NCBI RefSeq assembly: GCF_021654135.1
Contig: NZ_JAKGSD010000001.1
Location: 124,001-188,000 of the forward strand
Length of the DNA stretch: 64,000 bases
Direction of reading: 5' to 3'
DNA from: Amycolatopsis tucumanensis
GTDB taxonomy: Bacteria; Actinomycetota; Actinomycetes; Mycobacteriales; Pseudonocardiaceae
Part shown: positions 48,793-59,358 of the stretch, in pieces
Layout of the letters: each line of letters opens with the position of its first letter
How positions within the stretch are numbered: the stretch's first letter is position 1
Translations under genes and position numbers: made by a program
Notes under the pieces: model-generated
What the model was told of the DNA's origin: nothing
The model's input: the letters and a program-made list of their open reading frames with translations, nothing else
The model's database searches: none

Positions 48793-50975
48793 CCCAGCAG
48801 CTCCAGGATCCGCGGCACCACCAGCGCCGCCCGCTCGTGGTCCAGGTCCTCGTCCGCCGCGCGCGCCCCGGCCGCGCCCTCGCCGCGGTCGATCCGCCGC
48901 ACCCGCAGCCCGATCTCCCGCCGCTCCGGCGCGCTGAACTCGGCGAACGTCCGGCGCAGCAACGGAAGCAGGTGGTCGAACACCTCCTCGCCGACCCCGG
49001 TCGCCCACCGGTCGACGATCTCCAGCAGCTCCGGCTCGTGCACCAGCAGCGCCGCCTCGCCGGACAGGAACCCCTCCAGCCACCCCGCGGCCTGCGTCGC
49101 GTCCGCGGCGACGGAGAGCTGCCGGGACAGCCTGCCCGCGGCGTCGGCCACGTCCAGCAGCCCGGCGTCCAGCAGCAGCCGCACCGCGCGCCCGGCGATC
49201 AGCCCCGGCACGCCGAGCCGGTCGGCCACCGTCCGCAGCGCGCCGTACCAGACCTCCCGCAGCTCCTGCTGGTCGAGCAGCCCGATGCCCCGCTGCACAC
49301 CGTCCACCAGCTGCCGCACCTCACGGCCGGCGTCCTCGTCGAGACCCGCGCACGCGGCGGGCAGCCCGACCGCGATGCGCGTGACCACCCCGCTCAGCAC
49401 CCGCTGCACCAGCTCGGTGTCCGCACGGCGCACGTTGCCGTAGCGGCGGACACGCGCCATCGGCTCCACCGCCGCCATCAACCGCGTGGTGTCGTGTTGG
49501 CGCGCGGCCCGCTCGTCGAGCGCCGCGAGCACCCCGGCCAGCGCTTCCGGCAGGTCCGCGGTGAGCGTGTCCTCGACCAGGACGCTCAGCTCGGCGATGT
49601 CGGCCTCGGCGGCCCGCTGCGCCACCACCGCCGTCGCCGCGGACTCGATGGTCGTGCCGTAGCCGCTCGCCTCGATCAACGCGACCGCCAGCTCCGGCCG
49701 CCACTCCAGCACCCACGACTCCCGGAACGTGCCCCGCGTGCGCGCGGTCTCCGCGGGCTCGCCCCACCGCACGCCGAGCAGCAGCAGCCGGTGCAGCAGC
49801 TTGCTGCGCTCCAGGTGCATCGGCGTGCGCAGGTCCAGGTCCAGCTGCAGCTCGGCCGCGCTCTGCTTGAGCCGCAACCGTTTCCGCGTCGCCTCCAGGT
49901 CCTTGGCCAGCGGCACCATCGGCGTCTCGGCGGGCACCCGGCCCAGGATGTCGCCGACCAGCAGCTTGCGGGCCACCAGCCGCATCGGGATGTCCGACCC
50001 TCCACAGAGGACCGCCTGGCAGGCCTCCAGCACCTCGGGCAACCCGGGGTGCGGGCGGTTGCGCAGCACGGCCAGCGCGTCGGCGAGCCGGACGGCCTCG
50101 ATGACCGCGGCCGGGGACACGTCGTGCTGCTCGCGGCGCAGCAGATGCGCCACCCGCACCATCCACCGGCCCACCGCCTCGTCGTGCGCGGTGGTGAACA
50201 GGTGGTGGTACCAGCCGGGGGAGGAGATTCCCGCGCCGTAGCCGCTGGCCCTGGCCAGCCGCGACGACGTCCATGGCACCCAGGTCGCCGCGACCTTCGT
50301 CGTGCGCAGTCCCTTGAGCAGCCGGTTGTCCGCGGCCTGCGACGGGAACTCCGCGGGCACCAGCACCGGCGCGTGCCAGGCGCCGCACACCACCGCGATC
50401 GTGCCGGCCCCGCCGCGGATGACCGCCCGCAGCACCTTCCGCATCGCCGCTTCCCGCCGCTGCGTGCGCAGGTCCGGCACGTGCCCTTCGCGCAGCGCGC
50501 GCATGGCGTCGAGCAGCGCGTCGAACACCTCGAGCCCGTGGTAGCGCAGTTCGACCGCGTCCTCCCACCAGCGCTCGGGATCGTCGTACCCGGCGGCTTC
50601 GGCCAGCGTCGCGATGGGGTCGATCGGTGGCTCGGCGTCCGGGTCCTCGGCGTCCTCCAGCACCAGCGCGACGTTCGCGGGCAGGTCGAGGAACCTCACC
50701 TGCCTGCCGTGCTCCAGCGCCCATCGCAGCGCCACCCACTCCGGGGAGAACACCGCCATCGGGTAGAACGCGGCCGTCGCCGGGCGGTCGACGGCGTAGA
50801 CCAGCCCGGCGACCGGCGGGCGCATGCCCGCGGCCGCGGCGAGCGGGGCGACGGAGTCCAGCTCCGGCGGCCCCTCGATCAGCACGACCTCGGGGTCGAG
50901 CCGGTCCAGGGCGTCGGCGACCGCGCGGGCCGAACCGGGCCCGTGGTGCCGGATGCCGAGGACGTGAACGCTCAC
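48789..50975 (-). CDS. DUF5682 family protein
   Basis: A 728-residue protein. The N-terminal third starts VHVLGIRHHGPGSARAV, then VVLIEGPPELD and VVCGAWHAPVL. This is the His/Glu pattern of TraB/EreA/ChaN-like hydrolase folds, so an enzymatic effector role is possible. The rest is helical with no recognised domain. It is encoded between the MoxR and VWA genes with 4-bp overlaps on both sides. The family occurs almost always in this context. Activity unknown. Confidence 0.87.
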
Positions 50976-52051
50976 ACCAGTTCCCGGCACGCGCGGTAGA
51001 GGTCGGACCACGGCTTGCGCTCGCGCACCACGGTCTCCAGGTACTCCTGCCACACGATCCGGTCCTGCACCGGGTCCTTGACCACCGCGCCGTGCAGGCC
51101 GGCCGCCACGTCGTCGGCCCGCACCACGCCGTCGCCGAAGTGCGTCGCGAGCGCGATCCCGTTCGTCATCACCGAGATCGCCTCAGCGGTGGACAGCGTC
51201 CCCGACGGCGACTTGATCTTCGTCCGCCCGTCGGTGGTGACCCCGTCGCGCAGCTCGCGGAACACGGTCACCACGCGGCGGATCTCGTCCACGTTCTCCG
51301 CGCCGGCCGGCAGCTGCAGCGACCGGCCCAGCTGCTCTACGCGCAGCCGGACGATCTCCACTTCGGACTCGGCGTCGTCGGGCAGCGGCAGCACCACGAC
51401 GTTGAAGCGGCGTTTCAGCGCGGCGGACAGGTCGTTCACGCCGCGGTCGCGGTCGTTGGCCGTGGCGATCACGTTGAACCCGGCGAGCGCCTGCACCTCG
51501 CTGTCCAGCTCCGGGATCGGCAGGGTCTTCTCGCTGAGGATCGTGATCAGCGCGTCCTGGACGTCGGACGGGATGCGGGTCAGCTCCTCGATCCGCGCGA
51601 TGCCGCCGGTCTCCATCGCGCGCAGCACCGGGCTGGCGACCAGCGCCTTGGGCGAGGGTCCCTCGGCGAGCAGGCGCGCGTAGTTCCAGCCGTAGCGGAT
51701 CGCCTCCTCGGCGGTGCCGGACGTGCCCTGCACGAGCTGCGTGGAGTCGCCGGAGATGGCCGCGGCGAGGTGCTCGGACAGCCACGTCTTCGCGGTGCCG
51801 GGCACGCCCAGCAGGAGCAGCGCGCGATCGGTGGCGAGCGTGGCGATCGCGACCTCGACGAGGCGGCGCGAGCCGAGGTACTTCGGCGTGATCGGGGTGC
51901 CGTCCGGGGCCTCGCCGCCCAGCACGTAGGTCGCGACGGCCCACGGCGACAGCTTCCAGTTGGGCGGTTTGGGCCGGTCGTCGGCGGCCGCGAGGGCGGC
52001 TAGCTCGTCGGCGTGCTGCTGCTCGGCGTGTGCTCTCAGCACGTCGGTCAT
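50972..52051 (-). CDS. MoxR-type AAA ATPase
   Basis: A 359-residue AAA+ ATPase. Walker A LGVPGTAKTWLSEHL (GVPGTAKT at 82-89), Walker-B-like IARIEELTRIPSDVQ (Glu155-Glu156), sensor-1 NVIATANDRDRG and arginine finger AALKRRFN are visible. MoxR ATPases remodel protein complexes together with VWA partners, and one is encoded two genes downstream. ATG overlaps the DUF5691 stop and its stop overlaps the DUF5682 start. Confidence 0.93.
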   Translation of the reverse strand: MTDVLRAHAEQQHADELAALAAADDRPKPPNWKLSPWAVATYVLGGEAPDGTPITPKYLGSRRLVEVAIATLATDRALLLLGVPGTAKTWLSEHLAAAISGDSTQLVQGTSGTAEEAIRYGWNYARLLAEGPSPKALVASPVLRAMETGGIARIEELTRIPSDVQDALITILSEKTLPIPELDSEVQALAGFNVIATANDRDRGVNDLSAALKRRFNVVVLPLPDDAESEVEIVRLRVEQLGRSLQLPAGAENVDEIRRVVTVFRELRDGVTTDGRTKIKSPSGTLSTAEAISVMTNGIALATHFGDGVVRADDVAAGLHGAVVKDPVQDRIVWQEYLETVVRERKPWSDLYRACRELV

Positions 52052-53457
52052 GTGAACTCCTGCCGGATGGTCGCTCGGATGGTCAGCGCGTGGGCGATGC
52101 CGCGCAGCGTGCGCGCGGTGGGTTTGTGGTCGGTGCCGAGGGCGAGCAGCCAGTTCTCGACGGCGGCGAGCGCGGCGGGGTGCAGGTGCTCGGCCATCGC
52201 GCGGGCGGCCAGCCGCAGCACGGCCTCGGCCTTGGCGGTGCGCAGCCGCGCGACGATTTCGGTGGAGAACTCCGCGGGCCACGGGCCGGGCGCGGCGGCG
52301 AGCAGCGCACCGAACCGGGCGTCGAGTTTCCGGCTGCCGCCGAGGATTTCCGCGGCGGTCGCCGGGGTGAGCGCGGCGATCAGCTCGGGGGTGGGCTGGT
52401 GCCGGGCCAGCGCGGTGAGCCACTGCTGGTCGCGCTGGCGCAGCGCGGCCTTCGTCCAGCCGAGGAGGACGTCGTGGCCGGCTTCGGGGATCCAGGCCCG
52501 GTCCCAGGCGGCCAGCGGGGTGGCGGCGAGGATCTGGATCAGCCGGGACGCGCCGCGGCCGAGACCCGGTTCGCGGTGGTCGGTGACGCCGTCGCGGCGG
52601 GCCGCGTCGTCGGGTTCGCCGGGCAGGTCGAAGGCGCCGCGGCCCTGGTGCAGCCGCCGGGCGCGCTCGGCCATGCGCTGGGCGCGGGCCGAGCCGGGCA
52701 GGTGGTCGAGCAGGGCGGTGGCGTCGGCGCGGACGGTCGCGGCGCGGTCGTCGAGGGCGCGTTCGAGCAGCGGCTCGTCGTCGCCGGACAGACCGGTGCG
52801 CAGGGTGTCGAGGAACGCGGCGCGGGTGGCGGCCGGCTCGTCGGCCCAGGTTTCCTCGACCAGTTCGCGCGCGCGGCCGGGCGCGGTGGCGCGCAGGTCG
52901 GTCAGCAGCGCCACCCGCTCGGCGCGGGTGCCGGTGGCGAAGCGCTCGGCCACGTCGGCGGGCGGGACGGTGGCGGCCCAGCTCCACGCCGGGTTGTGCG
53001 CGGCCAGCCAGGCGCCGCGCGGGCCGAGGACGTCGCGGACGAGCGGGCGGGCGGTGGCGGTGGTCGTGCCGAAGCGGAGCAGGTCGGGCAGCAGCCGGTA
53101 CGGCGGGCGCCGCCCGGTGTCGCGGGCGGCGGTGAGCCAGTCGCCGGTGAGCAGCTCGGTGCCGACCTCGAGGCGGATGGCCTTGGTGAGCAGCAGTTCC
53201 AGCAGCTGGGCGGCGGCCGGGGTGCATTCGGGACGGTCGTCGGGGCCGGCCGGTTGTCGCGGGGTGCCGCGCCAGACCGGTGGCGTCCAGCCCGCGCGCC
53301 GGTGCCCGGCGGCGAGGGCGGCCGCGGCCAGGACCGCGGCCTCGGGCGAGTCGGCGGTGACGCTGCCTGCGCCCGGGATGCCGGAGGCGGCCAGGTCGAA
53401 GGGGCGGCGGCCGGTGCCGACCAGCGCCGTGCCCAGCAGGTCTTCCCACGCGGTCAC
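52048..53457 (-). CDS. DUF5691 family protein
   Basis: A 469-residue, Ala/Arg-rich helical protein beginning TAWEDLLGTALVGTGRRPF. Repeated helices (e.g. AAFLDTLRTGLSGDDEPLLE) suggest a HEAT-like scaffold. It matches DUF5691, a family found only beside SWIM, MoxR and VWA genes. The GTG start overlaps the SWIM stop by 4 bp. No catalytic motif was seen. Confidence 0.82.
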   Translation of the reverse strand: MTAWEDLLGTALVGTGRRPFDLAASGIPGAGSVTADSPEAAVLAAAALAAGHRRAGWTPPVWRGTPRQPAGPDDRPECTPAAAQLLELLLTKAIRLEVGTELLTGDWLTAARDTGRRPPYRLLPDLLRFGTTTATARPLVRDVLGPRGAWLAAHNPAWSWAATVPPADVAERFATGTRAERVALLTDLRATAPGRARELVEETWADEPAATRAAFLDTLRTGLSGDDEPLLERALDDRAATVRADATALLDHLPGSARAQRMAERARRLHQGRGAFDLPGEPDDAARRDGVTDHREPGLGRGASRLIQILAATPLAAWDRAWIPEAGHDVLLGWTKAALRQRDQQWLTALARHQPTPELIAALTPATAAEILGGSRKLDARFGALLAAAPGPWPAEFSTEIVARLRTAKAEAVLRLAARAMAEHLHPAALAAVENWLLALGTDHKPTARTLRGIAHALTIRATIRQEFT

Positions 53458-54725
53458 AGCGCCACCAGCCGGTCGCCGACCTGCACGCTCAGGGGGTGCA
53501 GGCGCTCGTCGATCCACTCGCCGAACACCGGCACCGGGTGACCGCCGGAGAGGGCGAGCAGCTGCCACACGTCGGTGCCCGCGGCCAGGGTGAGGGCGGC
53601 GCCGCCGGGGTCGACGAGCAGCGGCGGGTCGCCGGGGACGACGGTCATCCCGGCCAGTGCCAGGGGGATGCGACGCAGCCACGGGTTCCCGGCGAGCCAC
53701 CGGGCGGCCTGGCCGAGCGCGGTGCGGACGTCGGTGGCGTGCGGGAGGCCGGAGCCGGGCGTGACCTTGTGCTCGTCACCGGCGAGCAGCGCGCGGCGGG
53801 GCTGGCCGCCGGGGTAGCGGGCCACCTCACCGTCCACAACGGACCCGAGCACGTGCGCGACCTTCAGCGCCTGCCCGGCGGCGGCGAAGTCCAGCAGCAC
53901 CACGGTTTCGCCGGTGCGCTCGCCGTGCAGCCAGGTGCGCTGGGACAGCAGGCGCTCGTCCTCCTCCTGGCTCAGGCCGACGACCCACCACCGATCGGCG
54001 ACCCGGTCGCCGATCTCGTCGCGGCGGCGGGCCCAGCCCAGCACCGTGCGCAGGTCGCCCATCGCGGCGTCGTCCAGCTCGGCGCGGCGCCGCCACGCGC
54101 GGACCGCGAGGTACCAGCGGCCGACCTCGCCGAGCAGGTGTGGCGCCCAGTCGGCGCGGGCGTGGATGTCGGCGCCGGCGGCGCGGACCCGGTCGGCGAG
54201 CCCGGGCAGCTGGGCGTCGACGAGCCGGGCCGCGGCGGTGTCCCAGAACCCGGGCGGCTGGCGGCGGGCGGCCGCCAGGCCCTGGCGGACGAGGTCGTGC
54301 AGCCACAGCTCGAAGTCGTCGAGGCCGGCCGACATGAGCGACTCGCGCTCGGCCAGGCGCCTGGCCTGCGCCTCGGGGTCGGGTTTGGCGGCTTCCCGGC
54401 GGGGCGTGGCGGGGGTGACCCAGTCGGCGGGCCCGGCGTCCTCGGACACGGAGCCGTCGCCCGCGGCCCACATGAGCAGCAGGGCCAGGCCGTGCTTGCA
54501 GGGGAACTTGCGGCTCGGGCAGGTGCAGCGGAAGGACGGTTCGGTGACGTCGACGGTGACCTGGTAGGGGGTGCGGGCGCTGCCCTGGCACTTGCCCCAG
54601 ACGAGTGAGCTGGTGCTGCCGAGGTCGGACCAGGTGCGCGGGTTGGCGAGCCCGCGGGCGGCCCGCGCGGACCCGGCGTCCGGGGCCAGCGCGAGCACCC
54701 GAGCCACCGTCCACCGCGATCCCAC
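53454..54725 (-). CDS. SWIM zinc-finger protein
   Basis: A 423-residue protein with a SWIM zinc finger at residues 67-78 (C67, C69, C76, H78 in RCTCPSRKFPCKHG), a putative nucleic-acid or protein-binding site. The rest is largely helical and ends VGDRLVAL. It is the first gene of the SWIM-DUF5691-MoxR-DUF5682-VWA operon. A TAGGCT hexamer (54737-54732) lies 7 bp before the GTG, so translation may be leaderless. Confidence 0.9.
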   Translation of the reverse strand: MGSRWTVARVLALAPDAGSARAARGLANPRTWSDLGSTSSLVWGKCQGSARTPYQVTVDVTEPSFRCTCPSRKFPCKHGLALLLMWAAGDGSVSEDAGPADWVTPATPRREAAKPDPEAQARRLAERESLMSAGLDDFELWLHDLVRQGLAAARRQPPGFWDTAAARLVDAQLPGLADRVRAAGADIHARADWAPHLLGEVGRWYLAVRAWRRRAELDDAAMGDLRTVLGWARRRDEIGDRVADRWWVVGLSQEEDERLLSQRTWLHGERTGETVVLLDFAAAGQALKVAHVLGSVVDGEVARYPGGQPRRALLAGDEHKVTPGSGLPHATDVRTALGQAARWLAGNPWLRRIPLALAGMTVVPGDPPLLVDPGGAALTLAAGTDVWQLLALSGGHPVPVFGEWIDERLHPLSVQVGDRLVAL

Positions 54726-55104
54726 GCGGCCAGCCTATCCGCCACCCCCGGCGGCGGCCGGGCACCCGGGCGGGCCGGTTCGCCGGCCGGATGTGGAGCC
54801 GCCCCGGCGGGAGGCAGTGGCCGGCAGCCGCGTCCGGCGGTGCTCGCCCGGCGCGGCGGCCATGGCTCCGGTACGGGCCACCGCTGGTTCCGGCTGGACG
54901 ACCAGGGGCCGCCGCCGCGTGCCCCGGCGGCGGCCGGCTTGTGGTGAAGCTGATCGCCTCGTCGTATTCCGGCGGCCCGGTGGCCCGCCTCGGCCCGGTG
55001 GCGTGGTCCGGTTTGGTGTCTGTCCCGGCCCGGTCAGCGGGGCAGGCTCGATGGCCCGCCCCGCTCGGTGGTCCGGTCCGGTCCGCCCCGGCCCGGTCGT
55101 TCGG
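54726..55104. other. 379-bp GC-rich gap
   Basis: Between the SWIM operon start and the ABM gene stop. Apart from the TAGGCT -10 candidate at 54732-54737 it holds runs of CCGG/GGTCCGG-type low-complexity sequence and no open frame with a ribosome-binding site. I see no gene. Confidence 0.5.
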
Positions 55105-55722
55105 TCAGGCCATTTCGGGCACCCGCAGGTGCGCCAGTGCCAGCTCGAACTCGGCCACCTCCAGGATCTCCACCCCGGCCTCCTCCGCGCCGCGCGAGCG
55201 GAGGGCGTCGGCGCGGTTGCGGGTGCTCGCCATGTTCGCGTGGTTGTCGTAGGTCACCGAGGACACCGCGATGCCCGCCTCGCGGTCGATCATCAGGCTG
55301 GCGCTGCAGAACCCGTCGAGGCGTTCCAGCTCGGGCAGCAGGCCCATGCGGTAGGTGTCGATGGCGCGGTCGAGCTGGTCGAAGCGGGTCCAGGTGACGC
55401 GGCAGCAGGCGCCCTCGGGCGCGGGCCGCGTGCGGTGCAGCACCGCGATCTCCCATTCGTCGACCTGGGCGCGATTGCCGCCCATCACCTCCGCCGCGTG
55501 GTCGCGCAGCGGGCGCACCCGGTCGGCGCTGTCCCGCATCGCCTCCATCGACTCCCACGAGCTGGTGGCGATGCAGCGCCCGGAGTCGCGGTCGACGAGC
55601 ATCGACAGTCCGACGCAGCCGGGCATCTCCATCAGCTCCGGCATGACCTCGTCGCGCAGGTGGGCGATCCCGGCGTCGATCGTGTCCTGGTGAGCTTGCA
55701 CCGTGGTGGAACGCGCGAACAC
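55105..55722 (-). CDS. Tandem antibiotic-biosynthesis-monooxygenase (ABM) domain protein
   Basis: A 205-residue protein made of two ABM-like ferredoxin-fold halves: the first around [20 protein letters not shown], the second around [20 protein letters not shown]. Each repeats the motif of a small heme/quinone monooxygenase-like barrel. Real oxygenase activity is not assured; many are unassigned. GTG 55722 has a GAGGGGG site at good spacing, unlike GTG 55731. Single gene. Confidence 0.8.
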   Translation of the reverse strand: MFARSTTVQAHQDTIDAGIAHLRDEVMPELMEMPGCVGLSMLVDRDSGRCIATSSWESMEAMRDSADRVRPLRDHAAEVMGGNRAQVDEWEIAVLHRTRPAPEGACCRVTWTRFDQLDRAIDTYRMGLLPELERLDGFCSASLMIDREAGIAVSSVTYDNHANMASTRNRADALRSRGAEEAGVEILEVAEFELALAHLRVPEMA

Positions 55723-55826
55723 GCCTTCCACCCCCTCTCCGGTCGAGGCGGCGTCCCGGCGGCGCCGCCGGTAGCCCTCCACCTTGCGCCGCGGGGCGAG
55801 CGGGCGCAACCGCGGCCGGCGCCGCC

Positions 55827-57509
55827 CTAGTCGACGACGTACCACTGGCCGCCGCGGTATTCGAGGACCGCGTCGCCCAGGTCGCTCTCCGTGAACGGGG
55901 TGTCCGCACGCACCGCGCGGGCCGGGATCTCGATCCGCCCGGCGGTTTCGGTCACCCCGGCCCGGTCGACCGTCGCGGTGCGCAGGGCCCGCTTCTGAGC
56001 CGGCGAGATCATCTGGAAGGTGATCGGCATGGTCTGCTCGCACGGCCCGAAGCCCTGGTCCTCGGCCTTCTTCGCGGCCGGGCCCGCGATCTCGCAGACC
56101 ACCGCGAGGTCCTCGCGGCCCACCGCGTGCAGGAACTCCTCGTAACGCCGGATGCCGTCGGACGCCGACGGGCCGGACGACGTGGGCGCTGTCGACGATC
56201 CGGACGGTGGTGGGCCGTCCTGCTTGCGGTACAGCGTGGCGGATCCCGTCACACTGCCGCCGGAGTAGGTCATCTTCAGGGACTCGCCGTCCCGGTGGAG
56301 CGTCACCGTGCCCTCGGTGACGCAGTTGCCCGCGTCCTTGTCCAGGATCGTCTCGCGCAGCTCCAGCCACTGCGTGGTCGCGTCGACCAGCCGGAGGATG
56401 CCGCGGCACGCCAGGTCCGGATCGGGGCCGGTCCAGGTCGTGCGGTACTCGACCGGGTTGCTGTCGCCGCCGAGGACCACCCGCATGTGGTACGGGCGGG
56501 CCGCCGGGGACTGCTCGACCGGGTCGCGGGTCTCCCACGTCCCGGCGAAACCGTCCGGCAGCCGGGCGGGCATGGCGCAGCGGCGGTCGGTGAACACGTC
56601 GGCGAGTTGCCGCCCCGGGTAGGGACCGGCCGGGCCGGAGAAGCCGGGCACGAGCGACTGCGCGCCCCACGCGCCGCGGTAGCCGTACCACGGCTCGCCG
56701 TCGAGCGCGCGCGGTTGCGTGCGCCACAGGTTTCCCTGCGAGGTCCAGTCGAAGGTGGCGCCGGAGACGTGCCAGCCCTTCGCCGGGTACGACGCGTGCG
56801 ACCCCTTGGCCGAGTACACGACCGGGTGGCCGTCGTCGTGGTCCAGGTCCGCCCACGGCACGGAACACGGCTCGGCGCCGTGGCCGAAGAAGGTCACCGC
56901 GACCGGTTCGCCGTTCCGCAGCTGGACGGCGACCCGCTCCCAGTCGCCCTCGTGCGTGTTGCCCACGGGGGTGCCGGCCGGTCGGAGTTCGTTGCGGCCG
57001 TAGAAGAACCAGTACACGTACGCGGAGCGCTCGTCGTCGGCGCGGTGGTGCTCCCAGTACATCGGCGGGGGAGCGTCGTCGGGCTGGACGTTGTCGTGCG
57101 CGTCCAGGTAGAACCCGCCGTCGGAGTTCGGCGAGACCTCGTCGCCCGAGTGGCGGGCACAGGGGAACAGCGGCTTGTCCGGGGACGGCACGGCGGGGTC
57201 GGCGTCCTTGTGGTGCTTGTAGACAGTGCCGCGAAGCGAGCCGGGATCGACCGGGTCGGCCACCGGCTCGGGGTCGGCGCAGTCGTCGTGCTCGTACCGC
57301 AGCGCCGACTGCCGGATGTAGGCGGTCGCGTCCATCGGGGTGAACCGCTCGTCGCCGGCCAGCCACACCCGCGGCGCGAACTGCAGCGCGGTGGGCTCGT
57401 CCACACGCGCCGGTGTGGGCGCGGTCTGCTCCTTCGGCCCAGGATCGTGGTCCTCGCAGGCCGTCAGCAGCGTCATGGCCAGCAGGGCCACCCCCAGCAA
57501 AACGCGCAT
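55827..57509 (-). CDS. Vps62-like lipoprotein
   Basis: A 560-residue secreted lipoprotein. The signal peptide ends in lipobox LTAC near residue 18. Residues ~45-280 resemble Vps62/DUF946 proteins ([51 protein letters not shown]). A ligand-binding-like beta region follows. The last ~100 residues ([20 protein letters not shown]) look like a DUF4878-type domain. Function in bacteria unknown. A TTG at 57527 is an alternative start. Confidence 0.82.
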   Translation of the reverse strand: MRVLLGVALLAMTLLTACEDHDPGPKEQTAPTPARVDEPTALQFAPRVWLAGDERFTPMDATAYIRQSALRYEHDDCADPEPVADPVDPGSLRGTVYKHHKDADPAVPSPDKPLFPCARHSGDEVSPNSDGGFYLDAHDNVQPDDAPPPMYWEHHRADDERSAYVYWFFYGRNELRPAGTPVGNTHEGDWERVAVQLRNGEPVAVTFFGHGAEPCSVPWADLDHDDGHPVVYSAKGSHASYPAKGWHVSGATFDWTSQGNLWRTQPRALDGEPWYGYRGAWGAQSLVPGFSGPAGPYPGRQLADVFTDRRCAMPARLPDGFAGTWETRDPVEQSPAARPYHMRVVLGGDSNPVEYRTTWTGPDPDLACRGILRLVDATTQWLELRETILDKDAGNCVTEGTVTLHRDGESLKMTYSGGSVTGSATLYRKQDGPPPSGSSTAPTSSGPSASDGIRRYEEFLHAVGREDLAVVCEIAGPAAKKAEDQGFGPCEQTMPITFQMISPAQKRALRTATVDRAGVTETAGRIEIPARAVRADTPFTESDLGDAVLEYRGGQWYVVD

Positions 57510-57541
57510 CTTGAGGACTGTACGCAAGGGACGCCACGCGC

Positions 57542-57862
57542 GTGGCCGTTTTCCGGAATCAGCTGCTGGCCGAACTCAGCTGCCGGCGGATCACCGCCGC
57601 GCGAGGGAACGTCGAGGCCGAAGTGGACGGACACGGCAACCTGACCGGCCTGCGACTGGCCGCGGGCGCCCTGCGGCTGGCGGAGGCGGTGGTGAGCGCG
57701 GTCAGGCGGGCCGGGCACGGGTTGCGTCGGCCCCGTCCGCCGGCAGGCGACGAGCCGGAGGAGTTGTTCACCGGGCTGGCGGACGAGCACCGGCGCCGGG
57801 CGGCGCGGGCGCGTGTGGCGTGCTGCCCGCACTGCGGCGGTGCGTTGCACGCTCAGACCTGA
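57542..57862 (+). CDS. Small YbaB-like protein with C-terminal zinc knuckle
   Basis: A 106-residue protein. [20 protein letters not shown] resembles the core of the YbaB/EbfC nucleoid-associated family as found in actinobacteria. The end CCPHCGG is a possible metal-binding knuckle. There is no clear ribosome-binding site before GTG 57542. The 3' end overlaps the SRPBCC gene by 10 bp. Weak match; hypothetical otherwise. Confidence 0.6.
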   Translation: MAVFRNQLLAELSCRRITAARGNVEAEVDGHGNLTGLRLAAGALRLAEAVVSAVRRAGHGLRRPRPPAGDEPEELFTGLADEHRRRAARARVACCPHCGGALHAQT

Positions 57863-58299
57863 GGCTGCGCTTTGAGGTGCTGTTTCAGCAGGCCGAGCGT
57901 GGCGGGCACTTCCTTGCGCGCGTTGCGGCGCGCCAGGGGAGCGATGAGCCTGCCCACGCCGTGCCCCTCGAAACCGATGCCGTACTCGACGTGGGTGCCC
58001 TCGCCCTCCGGGGTGAACGTGACGTCCACGTGCGCCCGGACCGGCCCGTCCACGCCGCGGACGCCGTAGCGCCGGCCCGGGTCGTAGGCCGTCACCTCCC
58101 ACGTGATGGTCCGGTCGGCGCCCATGACGTGGCGGACCTCGTGCCCGCGGGTGCCGACGGTGACCGGGACCGGGCCGTCGAAGGCGGCGGTGCGGACGTC
58201 GGGCTGCGAGTCGGGCAGGTGGGCGGCGTCGGCGAGGAAGCCGAACACCTCCTGCGGGCTGCGTGCGATGTCCACTGTGGCGGTGGTCTTCCCGGACAT
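57853..58299 (-). CDS. SRPBCC (polyketide cyclase/dehydratase-like) protein
   Basis: A 148-residue START/SRPBCC protein (TVDIARSPQEVFGFLADAAH, WEVTAYDPGRRYGVRG, THVEYGIGFEGHGVGRL). Ligand unknown. ATG 58299 follows GAGAGGAGTC. The 127-bp gap to the divergent ferritin-like gene carries both promoters. Confidence 0.87.
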   Translation of the reverse strand: MSGKTTATVDIARSPQEVFGFLADAAHLPDSQPDVRTAAFDGPVPVTVGTRGHEVRHVMGADRTITWEVTAYDPGRRYGVRGVDGPVRAHVDVTFTPEGEGTHVEYGIGFEGHGVGRLIAPLARRNARKEVPATLGLLKQHLKAQPQV

Positions 58300-58426
58300 G
58301 ACGCGACTCCTCTCGTGGTGCGTCGAGGGTAGGCCGGTCGTGCGGCGCCCGGAAGGAGCTCGGTCCGGCAACCTCGCCCGCGCTCAACCGTCCTGTCAAG
58401 GAGTGTCCGGACGCGAGGGGGTTCTG

Positions 58427-59128
58427 GTGCGGGATGCCGGCGGTTGGCTGCGGGAGTTCCAGGAGGCCGCGCGGGCCAGGCAGGACCGCGGTGATCCGGA
58501 CTGGGCCCGGGGCGCCCGGCTCGACCCGGCGGTGGTGCGCAGCCTGCAGCGGTTCCAGGTCGGCGAATCCGGCGACGGTGTCCGGCTCAACCGCGCCGCC
58601 GAGCGGACCGGCGATCGCGCCTACGCCGCGGCGGTGCGGTTGTTCGTCGCCGAGGAGCAGAACCACGCGCGGCTGCTCGCCCGCCTGCTGGAGGCCGCCG
58701 GGGCGCCGACGATCACGAGCCACTGGACCGACAGGGCGTTCGTCGCGCTCCGGCGCGGGCTGGGGCTGCGGCTGGAGCTTGCGGTGCTGCTGATCGCGGA
58801 GACCGTGGCGCTCAGCTACTACCGCATCCTTCGCGACGGTTCCGGTGACGCCCTGACGCGCGGCGTGGCGGCCCGCATCCTGGATGACGAGCAGCGGCAC
58901 GTGCCCTTCCACCGGGACCGCCTGCGCGGGTCGATGCCGCGCCCGGCGTGGTGGCTGGTGCGGACCGCGTGGCAGCTGCTGCACGCCACCACCGCGGTGG
59001 TGGTCGCCTGGGATCACGGGGCCGCGTTGCGCGTGCTCGGTGTCGGTCGGCGGGAGTTCGTGGCCGAACAGGTCCGCCTGTTCAGCGGGTTCCTGACCAC
59101 GCTGCGAGCGGAGCACGCCCGGACCTGA
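58427..59128 (+). CDS. Ferritin-like di-iron protein
   Basis: A 233-residue helical protein with two ExxH motifs (AEEQNHARLL and DDEQRHVPFH) spaced as in a four-helix ferritin-like bundle, and a C-terminal hydrophobic helix (QLLHATTAVVVAWDHGAAL). It may bind two irons as an oxidase or hydroxylase. GTG 58427 has GAGGGGG at good spacing; GTG 58403 is an alternative. Function unknown. Confidence 0.78.
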   Translation: MRDAGGWLREFQEAARARQDRGDPDWARGARLDPAVVRSLQRFQVGESGDGVRLNRAAERTGDRAYAAAVRLFVAEEQNHARLLARLLEAAGAPTITSHWTDRAFVALRRGLGLRLELAVLLIAETVALSYYRILRDGSGDALTRGVAARILDDEQRHVPFHRDRLRGSMPRPAWWLVRTAWQLLHATTAVVVAWDHGAALRVLGVGRREFVAEQVRLFSGFLTTLRAEHART

Positions 59129-59358
59129 GGCCGGCGATGGGGTGCACGCCGCCGAAATCACCGAACCGGAGATCGCCTGCCGGCGGCATCGAGCAGGAGG
59201 TGACGGTGGAAGGCCCGCGCGACCGCCTCGATCGGGGACAGGCGGGCCGCCGGGGATGACGTGAACGCGCCGAAGTCGATCAGCGGTTGCAAGTGGGTGA
59301 GCTGCTGGACGCGCGAACAGCACGGTGAAACGGCCGTGGATCCGCCGAACGCGCGACC

